From Uloborus plumipes (Eukaryota; Arthropoda; Arachnida; Araneae; Uloboridae), in contig JAXGGA010002318.1 in NCBI GenBank assembly GCA_038373865.1, forward strand, positions 10,001 through 74,000: a stretch of DNA of 64,000 nucleotides. The letters run 5' to 3'. The notes under the pieces are model-generated. The model saw only the letters and a program-made list of their open reading frames with translations. It ran no database searches and was not told the origin of the DNA. The translations under genes and the position numbers were made by a program. Of this stretch, positions 1 to 12,899 are shown piece by piece; within the stretch, counting starts at the first letter, position 1, and each line of letters opens with the position of its first letter.

Positions 1-720
1 TAAAAAGAAAAAAAAATAAAAAAATAAAAAAAGAAAAAAAAAATAAGAAAAAGAAAAAAAAAAAATAAAAAAAATAAAAAAAAAAAAAAGAAAAAAAAAT
101 AAAAAAAGAAAAGAAAAAAAAAAGAAAAAAAGAAAAAAAATAAAAAAAAAAAAAGAAAAAATAAAAATAAAAAAAAAGAAATAAAAGAAAAAAAAAAAGT
201 AAAAAAAGTAGAAAAAAATAAAAAGAAAAAAAAAGAAAGAATAAAAGTAATAAGAAAAAAGAAATAAAAGAAAGTAAAGAATAAAAAATAAGAAGTAAAA
301 AAGAAAAAAATAAGAAAAAGAATAAAAGTAAATAAAGAAAAATAAAAAAAGAAAAGTAAATAATAAAAAGAAAAAAAGAAAAAAAGTAAAGTAAAAAGTA
401 AAAAAATAAAGAAAATAAGTAAGAAAAGTAAAAAAAGAATAAAGAAAAAAGTAAAAAAAGTAAAGAAAGAAAAAGAAATAGAAAAGATAAAGATAAAAAA
501 GAAAAGAATAAAAAAGTAAAAAAAGTAAAAAGAAAGTAAAAAAAGAAATAAGTAAAAGATAAAGAAAAGTAAGAAGAAAAATAAGAAAAAGTAAATAAAA
601 AAGTAAAAATAAGAAGTAAAAGAAGAATAAAGAGTAAAAGGTAAAAGTAAAGTAAAGAAGAAGTAATAAGAAAGTAGATAAAGTAAAAGTAGTAAAAAGT
701 AAGTAAGTAAAGTAAAAGAA
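1..720. repeat. A-rich low-complexity start of the purine tract
   Basis: The plus strand is nearly all A with scattered single G and T. T occurs mostly as ATA or, from about position 190, as GTA. No C is present in this stretch. GTA units become steadily more frequent to the right. There is no fixed period and no coding potential. It grades without a boundary into the AGT/AAGT zone. It could be a decayed simple repeat, or a basecalling or consensus artefact over a homopolymer-like region; the sequence alone cannot decide. Confidence 0.9.
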
Positions 721-2800
721 GTTAAAAGAGATAAAAAAAAAAGGTAAGTAAAAGTAAAAATAAAGTAAAGTAAAGCATAGTTAAAGTAAAAAAGTAAAAG
801 TAGAAAAGTAAAGTAATAAAAAAAGTAGAAGTATAAAAGTAAGAAAAAGAAGTAAAAGTTAAGAATAAAAAGTATAGATAAAAAAAGTAAAATAGAAGAG
901 TAAAAAAAGTAAAGTTAAGAAGTAAAAAGTAAGAAAGTAAAGTAAAAAAGAAGTATAAGATAAAAAAAGTAAAAAAAGAAAGAGAAGAAGTAAGAAAGAG
1001 TATAAAAATAAATAGTAAGTAGTAAAGAAGTAAAGTAAAAGTAAAGAAAAAGTAAAAAAAGTAAATAAAGTAAGTAAGTAAGTAAGATAGTTAAAGAAAG
1101 TAGTAAGTAAAGATAAGTTAGTAAGTAGTTAAAGAAGTATAAAAAGTATAAGTAAAAGAGTAAAAAAGAAGTAGAGTAAGTAAAAGAGTAGTATAAGAAG
1201 TAAGAAGTAAAGAAAGAAAAAAGTAAGTAATAAAGTAAAGGTAGTAACAAAAAGTTAGTAAGTAAAGTAAGTAAAGTAGTAAGTAAAGTATAAAGTTAGT
1301 ACAGAAGTATAAAAAGTAAGTAAATAAGTAAGTAAAGAAGTAAAAGTAAGTAAAATAAGTAGAAAGTAGTAGTAAAGTAAAAGAAAGTAATAGTAAGTAA
1401 AAAAAGTAGTAAAGTAAGTAAGTAAGTAAGTAAAGTAGTAAGAAGTAGTAAAAGTAAGTATAAAAGTAAAGTAAGTTAAAAAAGAGTAGTAAGTAGTAAG
1501 AAAGTAAGAGAGTATAAGAAAGTAAGTAAAAGTAAAAGGTAAAGTAAAAAGTAGTAGAGTAAAGTAAAGTAAGTAGTAAAGTTAAGTAAAGTAGTAGCAG
1601 TAAGTAAATAGTAAGTAAAGTAGTAGTAGATAAGTAGTAGTAAGTAGTAGTAAAGAGTAAGTTAGAGTAAAGTAGTTAGTAGAGTAAGTAGTAAGAGTAA
1701 GTAGTAAGAGTTAAGTAAGAAGTAAGTAAGTATAGAAAGAGTAAGTAAAGTAGTAGTAGTAAGTAAGTTAAAAAGTAAGAAGTAGTAGTAGTAAGTAGTT
1801 AGTAGTAAGTATAAGTAAAGTAAGTAGTAGTAAGTTAAAGTAGTAAGTAAGTAGTAAGTAGTAAGTAGTAAAGTACGTAAAAGTAGAAAGATAGTAGGTA
1901 AGTAGTTAGTAGAAGTAAAGTAGAAGTTAGAATAAGTAGTAAGTAGTAAGATAAAGTAGTAGTAAGTAGAAAGTAAGAAGTAAGTAGTAGAAGAAGTAGA
2001 TGAAGTTAGTAGAAAGTAGAAAGTAAGTAGAAGTATTAAGTAAGAGTAAGTAAGTAAGCAGTTAGTAGTAGTAGTTAGTAAGATAAGTAGTAGAAAGTAG
2101 TAAGTAGAGTAAAGTAGTAGTAGTTAGAAAGTAAGTAGTAAAGAGTAGAGTAAGTAGTAGAAGTAGTAGAAGTAAGTAAGTATGTAGTTAGACAGATAAG
2201 TAGTAAGAGTAAGCAAAGTAAGTAGGTAGTAAGTAGTAAGTATAGAGTAAGTAAAGTAGATAGTAAGAGTAGAAGTAAGAAGTAGTAAGTTAGTAAAAGT
2301 AAGTAGTATGTATAGAAGGTAGTTAAGTAAGTAAGTAGTAGTAAAGTAAAAGTAAGTAGTAGTAGAGTAGTAATAGTAGAGTAGAAGAAAGAGTAAGTAG
2401 ATAGTAAGTAAAGAGTAAAGTAAGTAAGTAGAGTAGTAGTAAGAGTAAGTAGAAGTATAAGTAAAAGTAGTAAAGTAGAAGTAAGTCAAGTAGTAAGTAG
2501 TAAGTAGTAGTAAGTAAAGTAGTTATAGTAGTAAGTAGTAAAGAAGTAGTAGTAGACAGTAAAAGATAAAAGTAGTCAGTAGATAGTAGCAAGTAAGTAG
2601 TAGTTAGAAGTAGTAGTTAGATAGTAGTAAGTAAGAAGTAAGAAGTTAGTAAGAAGTAAGTAGAAGAAAGTAGTAGTAAAGTAAGATAGTAAAATAAGAA
2701 TAGTAGAAGTAAAGTATAAGAGAAGTAGTAACAGTAGTGTAAAGTAAAGTAGTTATAGTAAGTAAAGAGTAAGAAGTAAAGTTAGTAAGTAGTAAGTAGT
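721..2800. repeat. AGT/AAGT-mixture low-complexity tract
   Basis: The stretch is built almost only from GTA, GTAA, GAA and TAG blocks in irregular order, giving AGTAGTAAGTAGTAG-like runs without a constant period. C is very rare: the first is at 776, the next at 1248 and 1302. Stop triplets TAA and TAG saturate the plus frames. The minus frames stay open and encode only Leu/Tyr/Ser/Thr/Phe strings, so those open frames follow from composition and are not genes. Confidence 0.9.
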
Positions 2801-5800
2801 AAGTTAGAGTAGAAAAGAAGTAGTAAGTAAGTAATAGTACGTAGTAGTAAAAGTATAGTAGTACAAGAAGTCATAAAGTAGTCAGTCAGTATCAAGAGAA
2901 TAAGTCAGTTAGTAGTAAGTAGATAGTAAGTATTAGAAGAGTATAAAAGTAGTAGTAAGTAAAGTAAAGAGTAGTAAAGTTAAAGTAAAGAAAGAAGTAA
3001 GAAAGTAGTAAGTAAGAGATAGTAAAAGTAGTAGTAGAAAGTAAGAGTAGAGTAGTATAAAGAGCAAGTAAATAAGGTTAAGATAGAAGTAGTAAGTAGA
3101 CAAAGTCAAGTAAGAGAGTAAGTAAGAGTTAGAGAAAGTAGACTAAGTAGAGTAGTAAGTCAAGTTAAGAGTTATTAGTAAAAGTAAGTAGTAAGTAGAA
3201 AATGTAGGTAGAGAGTTAGTAAGAGTAAGAAGTAAGATAGTAGTAAAGAAGTCAGTAAAGTTAATTAGTCCGTAAGAGTGTAGTAAGTAGTTAGAGTTAG
3301 TAAGTAGTAAAAGTATAAGAGTAGTAGAAAGTAGACAGTCATCTAGTAAAAGTAGTTAGATATAGGTAAAGTAAAGTTAGAGTATAGAGAGTAAGTAAAG
3401 AAGTAGGAAAGAACGTAGAAGTTCACAGTCATAGGATAAGAGTCAGATAAGAGTACGGTCAAGTGAGATAGAAGTAGAAGAGTAGTAGTAGTAAGTAGAG
3501 TAGTAGTTATAAGTAGAGTAAAGAGTAGAGTAGTAGAGTATAAGTACGATAGTAGTTATAATAGAAAAGTAGTATGTAGATACAGTAGTAGTTAGTACCA
3601 GTAGTACAGAGTAGTAAGAAGTTGCAGTAGTAGAGAGTAGTAGTAGTTCAAGTAGAGCCTAGTAGGAAGGTAAGTAGTAGAGAGTAGGATAGAGAGAAGT
3701 AGTACGTAATCAAGAGTCATTAGGTTAGAGTAGAGTCAGCCAAGATAGGCAGTAAGTACGTATGAGCATAGTCAGTTATAAGTCAGATGTTCATTAGAGT
3801 TGACGAGGCAGTGGTAAAGTAGAGCATGTTAAGAAAATAGTAAGAACAGAGTAGTTATAGAAGTAAGTCATGAGTAGTAGAGTAGTTAGAGTCAGTAGTA
3901 GCATTGAGTACGGAAAGTTCTAAAGAAGAGTATGTAGTAGTTAGTAGAGTAAGTATCAGACGTTAGTATGTAGTTAGAGAAAAGAGTAATAGTAGAAGAG
4001 TATAGTAGGTAGTCAGCTAAAGTAGTGAGGTAGAAGCGATGTAGTAGTACAGGTCGTAAGTAGAGTTAAGAGTACAGTTAAGAAGGTAAGCACGAGTTTG
4101 AAGGCAGTAAGTACGAGAGTATGGTAGGTTTAGAAAGTATAGTATAGTAGTTAAGTAAACATAGTAGGTAGTATAGTAAGTAGTAGTAAGTTAGTTAAGT
4201 CGAAGTTAAGTAGTTAGTAAAGAAGTAGAGTCCGTAGAGTAGAGTAGTGAAGAGTTAGAGTTAGTTTAGTAGGTGAGTAGAAAAAGTATGAAGCTAAGTT
4301 AGGTTTAGAAGAAACAGAGGTTAAGTTTAGTTAGTAGAGTAAGTATTCAGTAGAAGAGCTAAGTAGTCTAGTAGTAAGTTGTAAGAGCAGTTAGAGTAGG
4401 GAGATAAGTTAAGTATAAGTCAGAGTCAGAGTAGTTAGTAAGACATGTTAAGAGTAGTAAGTCGTAAGCAGAAGCGTGAGTAAGAGTCAAGTAAGAGATA
4501 GTAAGAGTAGTAGTAGTAAGTAAAGTGAGAGTAAGTAGTAGAAGAGAGTATTTAAGAAGTAGAGACAGTACAGAAGTTCAGTTACAGTAAGTAAAGAGAG
4601 AAGTAGTAGACAGTCCAAGACAGTAAGAAGTAAAGTTATTAGAAGTAGTAAGTAAGTTAGTAAGTAAGTAGACGAGTCAAGTACTAGTGAACGTAAAGTA
4701 AGTCAATAGTTAGTTAGATGAATCAGAGAAGAGTAAGTAAGTAGTCAGTAAGAGGGTAGTATAGTAGTAGTCAGTAGAGTAGTAGTTGAAAGAAAAGTAA
4801 AAGTAGAAGAAGAACAGTAAAGTAAGTAGAGAGTTACAAGTTAGTAGTTAGTGTGTAGATAGAGTAGTAGTAGTTAGAAAAAGTATCGAGAGTAATGGTA
4901 AGCTTAGTATAGTAGTCAGAGAAGTAGCAGTAGTAAGTAAGTAAGCGTAAGTAAGTTAGGAGAGTCTGTCAGAGAGTAGTAAAGAGTAATGTAAGTAAGT
5001 AGGTTACTAGTAGTCAGTAGTAAGTAGAAGAAGTAGACAAGTCTGAGTAGTAAGATCAGTAGAGAGTACAGTTAGACGTCAGTAGCTCAGTAAGTTAATG
5101 TAGTAGTTAGAGTAGAGTAGTTAGTAGTAGAGTTAGTAGTCGTATACGGTAGAAGTTAAGTAAAGGTAAGACAAGAGTAGAGTTGTAGTAAGCAGTTTTA
5201 GTAAAGCAGAGTTTAGTTAGGTTAAGTAGTTAAAGAGTTACTAGTTAGAGTAGTAGAAGTAAGGTAAAGTTAGTTAGAGAGTAGGAGAGTATAAAGTAGT
5301 AGTATGAGTTGTAAGTGTGAGTATAGTACAGTTGAGAGTAGACGAGTAAGAAGAGTAGAAGTTCCAAGTGTATTAGTTAGAAGTAGGCAGTAGAGGTGAG
5401 TTGAAAAGCACAGTAGTAGTAAGTAGTCAGTAACTAGTAAAAGTAAGTAGTAAAGTTTAGTTAAGTAAGTTAGAGTAATAGTAGGAAGTCAAGTCTGTAA
5501 GTCCAGTAGTCAAGTAGTAGTAGAAAAGGTCGTAGAACCAGTAAGAAGAAGTAGAGTAGTAAGTAGAGTAAGAGAGTAGTAGTTTAGTTACATAGTTAGT
5601 TAGTTACAGTTAGAGAGTAGTATAGTTAAGTCGAGTCTAGTTATAGTAGAGTAGTTTAGTAGTGGAGAATAGTTAAGTTAAGATATGTTAAGCTCAGTAG
5701 ACAGTAGTAGAGAAGAGTTAAGTATAAGTAAGCGAAGTAGGAAAGAGGTAAGTAGTCAGAAGTCAGTATAGTTCATAAAGTTACTGAGAGCAGTAAGGAA

Positions 5801-8800
5801 GTGTTCGAGTAAGTTAGTACCAGTGCAAAGTTAGTAGAGTAGCAAAGAGGGGGTAGTTAAGTAGAAAGTAGAGGAGTAGTAGTCTAAGTAAGTCAGCAAG
5901 TGGTAGTAGCAGCAAGTAATGTAGAAGAGTAGTCAGTTTAGACGAAGTTAGTAACTAGAGAGTAAGAAAGGTTAGTAGATGTACTAGAGTTAGTAAGTCC
6001 TAGATTCTAAAGAAAGTAGTAGTTACGTCAGGATAGTAGAGGTGTAATGTAAGAAGTAGAGTACGTATAGAAGTTAGAAGAGTGTATCCAAGTTAAGTAG
6101 TAAGAGTAGTAGTAGTAGCAGTACAGTAGTAAATGTTGAAGCGAGTAAGTAGTAGTTGTAGTAGGAGATAAGAGTTAGTAGCAGTAGTTAGAGTTCGAGT
6201 TAAGAATAAGTGAGTATGAGTAGAACGTTAGTTAAGTTAGTAGCTATAGTAGTAGTAAATAAGGAGAGTGAGTAGTAAGTAGTCGTAGTAAGGTAAGTAG
6301 TAGTAAGAGAAAAACATAACCACGTCAGTTAGAAAGTAGAGTAGTAAGACGAGTCGAAGTATTAGTAGTAAGTAAGAAGTAGCAGAAGTTAGTTAGTAGT
6401 AAGGAGTAGTAGGAGAATACAGTAGAGTTAAGTAGTAAATAGTAAGAGTAGAAGTAGACGAGTAGTAGTAGTAGATAAGTAGCAGTCAAGTTAAGTAGTA
6501 GTAGAGGTCTAGTAGTACCAGGAGTAGTAGAAGATGAGAGTAGTATAGTAGTTAGTAAGTTACAGAAAGAAGTAAGTCAAGTAGTAAAGTCAGTAGAAAG
6601 TAGTAGTAGTTAGTAGTAGAGTGAGTACTGTTCAGTAGCAGTATAGGTTACGTTCAGTAAGTAGTAGCTAGAGAGTTAAGAGAAGTAGAAGTACGTAAGT
6701 AGGAAGAGTAAAGTTAGTAGTTTAAAGTAGAAGTTCAAAGTAGAGTAAGATAGTTAGAGTAGAAGAGTAACAAGTAAGGTAAAAGTACAGTAGTCAGTAG
6801 TGAGTTACGATAAGTTCCGGAGTAGTAGAGTGAGGGAGTTTACAGCTAAGAGTGGAGTAGAGAGTAAGGTAGATCGTAGAGTAAAAGTAGTAGTACCAGT
6901 AGAGAGTATAGTCGTCGAGTTGAAGAGTAGTAGGAAAGTAGTTAGTAAAGTGAGTTAAGTAGAAAGTTCAGTAGTGTTACAAGTTATGTTAAGTAAGTAG
7001 TACAGTAGTAAAGTAAGAAGTCAGAGTTGAGAAGTATAGTTAGTACGAGTTTTGTAAATAGCAGCAGAGTAGTTAGAGTAGAGTAGTAGTTAAGTTCAGT
7101 AGTAGTAGTAGTTAGTGTAGAGAAGTAGTTAAGTAGAAGAGAAAAGCAGTCAGAGCAAGTTAGAGTAGTAGAGTAGTTAAAATAAAAGTCAGGGAGAGTA
7201 GCAGGTTAGAGAGAAGTAGTTATAGTAAGAGAGTAGTAGTAGTTAGCAAGAAGTTTAGTTAAAGTTAGGTAGAAAGTGATAGAGTTTAGGAGTTTAGAAG
7301 AGTTAGTCAGAGATTAGTATAGAAGAGTAGTGTTAGACTACATAGTAGTAAGTTAGAGAAAGAGTCAGAGTAGCAAGATAGTATGAGAAGTTTAATAGAG
7401 TAAGTTTCATAGTATAATAAGAGCAGCATTTCCTATAAGAGTAGTAGTAAGTAGAGTAGAAGAAAGAGTTAGTAGTTAGTAGAGTAGATAAGTAGTTAGT
7501 AATAGTAGTTAAGCTTAGTAGATTAAGTTAAATAGTAGTAAGTAGTAGTTCATAGAGAGCTAGTCAGTAGTACAGTAAGAGAGAGTAAAAGATAGGCTTA
7601 GTTAGTAAAGTAAAAGTTAGAGTTAGTTTAAAGAAGAGTAAGAGTTAGAACGAAGTAGAGTAGTAGTAGTAGAGTTAGAGTAGTGTAGTATTAGAGGAGT
7701 TATAGTAGAGAGAGTTAATCAAGTAGTTACGTCAAGCAGAGAATAGAGTAGAGTAGTTTGTCGTAGTAGTTAAAGTAGTTGAGTTATAGAGATAGTAGAA
7801 GTTAAGGTAGTAGTAGTGTAGAGAAGGAGCAGGAACGAGAGAGTTAGAGTTAGAGAGAGAGTAATAGTATAGAGTTATAGTTTAGTTAGTAGTTAGTATA
7901 AGTTAAGTTAAGAGAGACTAGAAGAGTAGTTAGCAGAGAGAGATAGTGTGAGTAAGAGTATTAGTAAAAGTAGTAGTTGAGTTAGCTAAAGTTTAGTGGA
8001 AGATTAAAGTAGTTACAAGAAGAGTTTAGGAGAGTAGTAGTTAAGAGTAGTTAGTTATAAAGAGTTTTAGTAGTTGTAAGTTAGAGGAGGAGTAAAAGTA
8101 AGAAAGTCTACGTTAGAGAAGGTAAAAAGTTAGTTAAGTTTTATGTAGTAGTTAAGCTATAAGTAAAGCTAAAGTAAATTAAAGTGAAACTAAGAGGTAG
8201 TTTAAGTAGTAGAGTCTAAAGTTTAGTTAGAATAAACTAGATAATAGTAAGTGATGTAGTTATAGATGGTAGTCAGAGTTAAGTTAAGTTCAAAGAGTAG
8301 CTAGAGAAAGTCGTAGAAAGTAGTAAGTAAGAGATAAGTTTGAGTTGTAAGTTTGTTATAGTTAGAAGTAGAAGAGTACAGAAGAGAGTCTAGTTTAAGG
8401 TAGTAAGTAGTTCGTTAGTTTAGTAGTAGTATAGTAGTTAGTTAATCAGTAGTAGTAGAAGTAAAGTTATAGAAGTAGTTAGACAGTATGAGTGAAGTTA
8501 GTAGTAAGTACCAGAGCCAGTAGTAGTTAAGTAGTAGTAAGTAAGAGAGAGTACAGTTAAGTTAAAGTAAGTAGAAGAGTAAGAAGAGAGAAGTAGTTAG
8601 TTAGAGAAGAAAGTAAGAGATTTAAGTTAAAGAGCAGTATAGAGTAGGTTAAGTGAGAATAGTAGTAGCGAGTATCAGTAACTAGGTAAGTAGTAAAAGT
8701 AAAGTAAAGTATATAGTTAAGTAGCAGTTAGTAGAAGAGAGAGTATTAGTTGAAGAGAGTAGAGAACCAGTAAAGTAAGTAACAAGAGTAGTTAGTATGT

Positions 8801-11800
8801 TAAATTAGAGTTAAGTCACTAGTCGGGTAGAGAGTTAGTTCCAAATGAGTTAGTAGGAAGTTCGTAGTTAGTTAGTCAGTAGTAGAAGTGTAGTAGAGTA
8901 AGTAAGTAGTTAGTTAGTAGTCATAGTAATAATAGTTTACTAGTAGCCAGTAAAGTTCATACAGTAGAGCAAGAGTCTAGGTAAGTAGTTAGTGAGAGAA
9001 GAGGACAGTAAAGTAGAGAGTAGTAGTAAGAGTAAGATGAGTTAACAGTAAGAATAAGAGTTAGTTAGTTAGTAGTTAGTAGTAGTAAGAAGAGCAGTTA
9101 ACTAGTTAAAGAGAGTTTAGAAGTTAGTTGAGTTATAGTAATAGAAGAGTAAGTCGCGAAGAGTCAGTTGTAGTTTTTCTGACGGAGAGTTAGTAGTAAG
9201 TATAAGTTAGTTAGTAGAGAGAAAGTAAGTAGTGAGTAGTAGTTAGTAAGTTCTTAGAAAGAGAGTCTAGAGAGTAAGTAAGTTAGAGTTCACAGTTTAT
9301 TAGTTAAGTTACAGAAGTAAAAGTTAAAAGTTAGAGTAGTAAGTAGTTATAAAAGTAGTTTTAGAAGTAGATATAGAGTCAGTAGTAGTAAGTAGAAGAG
9401 TAGTAGAGAGAGTTAGAAGGCAAAGTTAAGAGCAGGAGAGTAGAGTTAAGAAGAGTAGTAAGTTTAAGAGTCCTAGTAAGAGTTATAGAGTCTAGTAGTA
9501 AGAAGAGTTAGTATAGACAGTTTAAGTAGAGTAAGAGTAGTAAGGGAGTAGTAGTCATAGTAAGAGAGGTAGAAGAAGTCTGATAGAGTTCAAGTAGCAT
9601 AGTTATTTAGTAGTTTGAGTAGAGTAGAGTCAAAGTTAACAGTAGTAAAGTTGTAGTAGTTATAGATAGTAGAGTAGTAGCAGAAGTAGAATTAAGTAGT
9701 TCAGAAAAGTAGAGTATAAGAGTAGTTTGTAAGAGTAGTTTAGTTATAGAAGTAAAGAGTAGTAAGTAGTTAGAGAGAGAGTTTAAAGTTATAGTAGTAT
9801 AGGAGAGTTATTAAGTATAGCAGTTAGTAGAGAGAGAGGTTAGGTAGAGAGAGTAAAAGGGGTAGTTAGTAGTTAATAGTTAGACAGTAGAAAGAGTAGT
9901 GAGTAGTAAGAAGAAGAGTTAGTTAGTAAGAAAAAGTTTATAAAGTAAGTAAAAAGAAAGGTGTTATAGTAGTAAAGAAGAAAGCAGAAAAGTAGAGTAG
10001 CTAAAAGTTAGTAGAGGTAGTCTAGAGAGTAGTTCAGTAGTCAGTAGTAAGAAGTAGTAAGAGAGAAGAGTAGTAAGTTTTCGTTAGTTAAGTTAAGAGC
10101 CAGATAGTAAGTAGAGTTAAAGAGAGTACGATTCAGATATTAGTTATAGTAGTAAGATAAGTATAGTTAGTAAACTAAAAAGGTAGAGGATTTAAGTAGT
10201 AGATATATATTGAGATATACTACTCCTATAATCTAACTGGGGGAACTTAAATTAACTCCTAAAGTAGTTAGTTTATAGACAGAAAGCAGCAAGTGAGAGT
10301 CAGAAGAGTTCAGTAGAGTTATCAGTAGTAGAAAGTATTAAAGTTATAGTTAGAGTAAGGTAAGAGGAGTAGATAGAGTTATAGAGTTTAGTTAGTAGTT
10401 AAAGTTAGAGTAAGTTTAGGTTAGAGAGTTAAGTAGTTAAGTAAAGTAGAGTCAGTTAAGATTAAGTACCATAGATAAGTAGTTTGTTAGTAGTTAGTTT
10501 TAGAAGAGTAGGCTGATAGAAAGTAAGTTAGTAGTTTAGTAAGTAGAGTACTAAGAGAGTAGTAGGGAAGAGAATGTAGTAAGTAGCAGTAAGTAGTTAG
10601 TAAGTAGAGAGAGTGAAAAGTCTAGTTATGTAGTTTAGAGTAGAGAAGAGAGTAAAGAAGTTAGAGAGAGTAGAGTAGTTAGTAAGTTAAGTAATAGAGT
10701 TAAAAGTAAAAGTTAAAAAGTTAAGATAGTAGTAAGTATAAGTAGTAGAGTAGTTAGAGTAAGAGTTAGTAGTTAGTAGGTAAAGTAGAGAGTAGTTAGT
10801 TAGTTAAAGTAGTTCGAAGAGATTAAGTAAAAGAAGTAAGTGTAGAAGTAAGTAAGATAGCGTAGTCAGAGTTAAGTTAGTTAGTTAAGCAGTATAAGAA
10901 GAGAGTAGCGAGTAGAAGTAGTTAGTCAGTAGTAAGTATAGGAAGTTAGGAAGAAGTTATTTAAGGAGTTAAGTTAAGTTAGCCTAGCACCAGAGTAGAG
11001 CTAAGGAGTTAGTAGATAGAAGAGTTAAAAGGAGTAGGCAAAGAGTGAAGAGTTCAGTAGAGAAGGACAGTTACAGAGTAGTAGAGTTAGAGTAGGTAGA
11101 GTCATACAGTAGTTAGTTAGATAACAAGAAGTAAGAGTAAAGTAGTTAAGTACAGAGAGTTAAGTGTTAAAGTAGTAAAGGCTAGAGAGTATAGAGAAAG
11201 TCTAGGCGTTAGTAGAAAGAATTTTTCAAGAGAGATTTGAGAAGTTAATAGTTCAAAGTAGTTAGGAGTAGAGTAGAGTTTGTAACGTCAGAAGTAGAGA
11301 ATAAAGAGAGTTAGTAGAGTTAGTAGCAGTAAGAAGTAAGTTAAGAGAAAGTTAGTTAGAAAGAGTCGTTAGAAGTAGAGTATAAGAGAGTTCGAAAATT
11401 AGTAATAGAGAAAATAGTTAGAAGTTAGTTGTTAGAGTAGTAGTTAGTTGAGAGTTAGAAGTAGTAGTTAAGTAGTTAGAAGAGAAGTTAGAGTAGTTAG
11501 AGTAGTAGTCAAAGTTACGAGTTAGTAGAGTGAGTTAGAAAGTTTATGTAGTAGTTTAATAAGAAAGTAGAAGTTAGTTAGACTAGTAAGGAGTTAGTTT
11601 GAGTTTTAAAAAGAGAGACAAGTAGTTTAGAGTTAAGTAGAGTAAGGAGTTAAGTTAGTTAGTAGTAGAAATAGTAAGTTAATAGAGTAGAGTAGAGTCA
11701 GAGTTTTAGCAAGTAGTAGTAGATACAGTTTAGTAAGCAGAGTTAGTAAGAAAGTTCGAAGAGTTCTAGTTTAAGTTAAGTAGAGTAAAGTTTAGTTAGA

Positions 11801-12562
11801 GTAGTAGAGTTAGGAGAAGAGTAGTTAGAGTTCAATAGTAGTTAATAGAGTCTAGAACAAGTAGATTAAGTTAGTTTAAGTAGTAGTAGAGTTTCGGAAG
11901 TAGTTAGAAGAGAGCAGAGGTAGTTACAGAGAGAAGTTAGTAAGTAGTTTTAGAGTAGAGATGGAGTAGTAGTAGAGAGTAGTTAGTTAGTTAGTTAAGA
12001 AGTAGTAGTTAAGTTAGTAGTAGAAGTAGTAGATTAATAGTACAGTTAGAAGAGAGTTAGAGGTAGTTTAGTTTCAGTTAGTTTAAGTAGTTAAGTAGGT
12101 AGTAAAGAAGTATAGAGTGCAGTTAAGTAAGTTAGTTCACAGTAGATAAGTTAGAGTAGAGTAGAGAACAAGAGGTTAAGTTAAAGAAGTTAGTTAAGTT
12201 AGAAGAGTTAATTAGAGTAGAGTTAGTTTAGATTAGTTATAGTAAAGTAGAGAGTAAAGAGTCGTAGAAGTGGTTAAGAGAGTTTAGTAGTTAAGTTAGA
12301 GTTTAGTTAGAGACGAGTGTTACAAGTAAGTTCAGTTTAAGTAAGTTAGTTAGTAGAGAGTAGTAGTAGTAGAGTAGTTAAAAGAAGTACATAGTTAGTA
12401 GTTTAGTAGCTAGTGAAGTTTAGTACAGTAGGTAGTTAAGTTAGTTAGTTAAGTATGCAGTTAGTTAATAAATGTTAAGATTTAGCAAGTTAGTAGTAGG
12501 TTAGTTAAATAGTAGAAAAGAGTAGTTAAGGTCAGAGAGTTAGTTATTAAAGAGTTAGTTAA
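2801..12562. repeat. Degenerate GTTAG/GTA/GAG purine-skewed tract
   Basis: This continues the same purine-rich strand bias. C and TT become progressively commoner, so that by about 7-12 kb the text is a mixture of GTTAG, AGTAG, GAGAG and TTAAG words. No monomer length is visible, only a restricted word set. The tract stops sharply near 12562, where normal AT-rich sequence with balanced strands begins. No genes, TE ends or RNA genes were seen in it. It is not canonical arthropod telomere, because runs of TTAGG are absent and GG is uncommon. Confidence 0.85.
10206..10260. other. Opposite-polarity island inside the purine tract
   Basis: Within 12.5 kb of purine-skewed plus strand, this short stretch switches to pyrimidine words (TACTACTCCTATAATCTAAC, then GGGGGAACTT and TTAACTCCT). 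Read on the minus strand, those words are the usual tract vocabulary (GTTAGATTATAGGAGTAG). The preceding AGTAGATATA and following TATACTACT can pair as a hairpin. This looks like a small inversion, fold-back strand switch or chimeric join. Confidence 0.6.
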
Positions 12563-12899
12563 TTATTTTTTAAGTGAAAATTTCATACTATGAAAACCTC
12601 TTTCTTCCTCTAAAGGAGTGTAAGGTAAAAAATAATCTTTTTAATTGAACTCTTTTTGAATAAATTTCTCGAAAGAGATTATCATAGAAAGATATTATAT
12701 AGCTGTTTGCTTCACAAGCTTTCTTCAAAATACATTTTTTTTTGCTTTTAATAACATATTTTTTGCGATAAGACTGCATTAACATTTTGAAAATTTGTGA
12801 TTAATTCAATTATATAAATGAAACCTTCTCATTTTGTTTCTATGTTTCAAAGTTTCTATGGAAAAACCTCGTAATCGAGGAATTTTTTTTATCGATTAA
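12563..12899. other. AT-rich unique flank, nothing recognised
   Basis: Balanced AT-rich sequence immediately right of the purine tract. The short minus-strand open frame here is Lys/Arg-rich, has no recognisable motif, and is not supported as a gene. Confidence 0.5.

Noticed and set aside
915..2592. Open frames of 89-121 codons on the minus strand in the purine tract
   Set aside because: They are Leu/Tyr/Ser/Thr/Phe strings forced by the complement of GTA/AGT repeats; stops are depleted by composition, not by selection.
7000..12562. Possible degenerate arthropod telomere (TTAGG)
   Set aside because: GTTAG words are common, but tandem TTAGG is absent and GG is rare.
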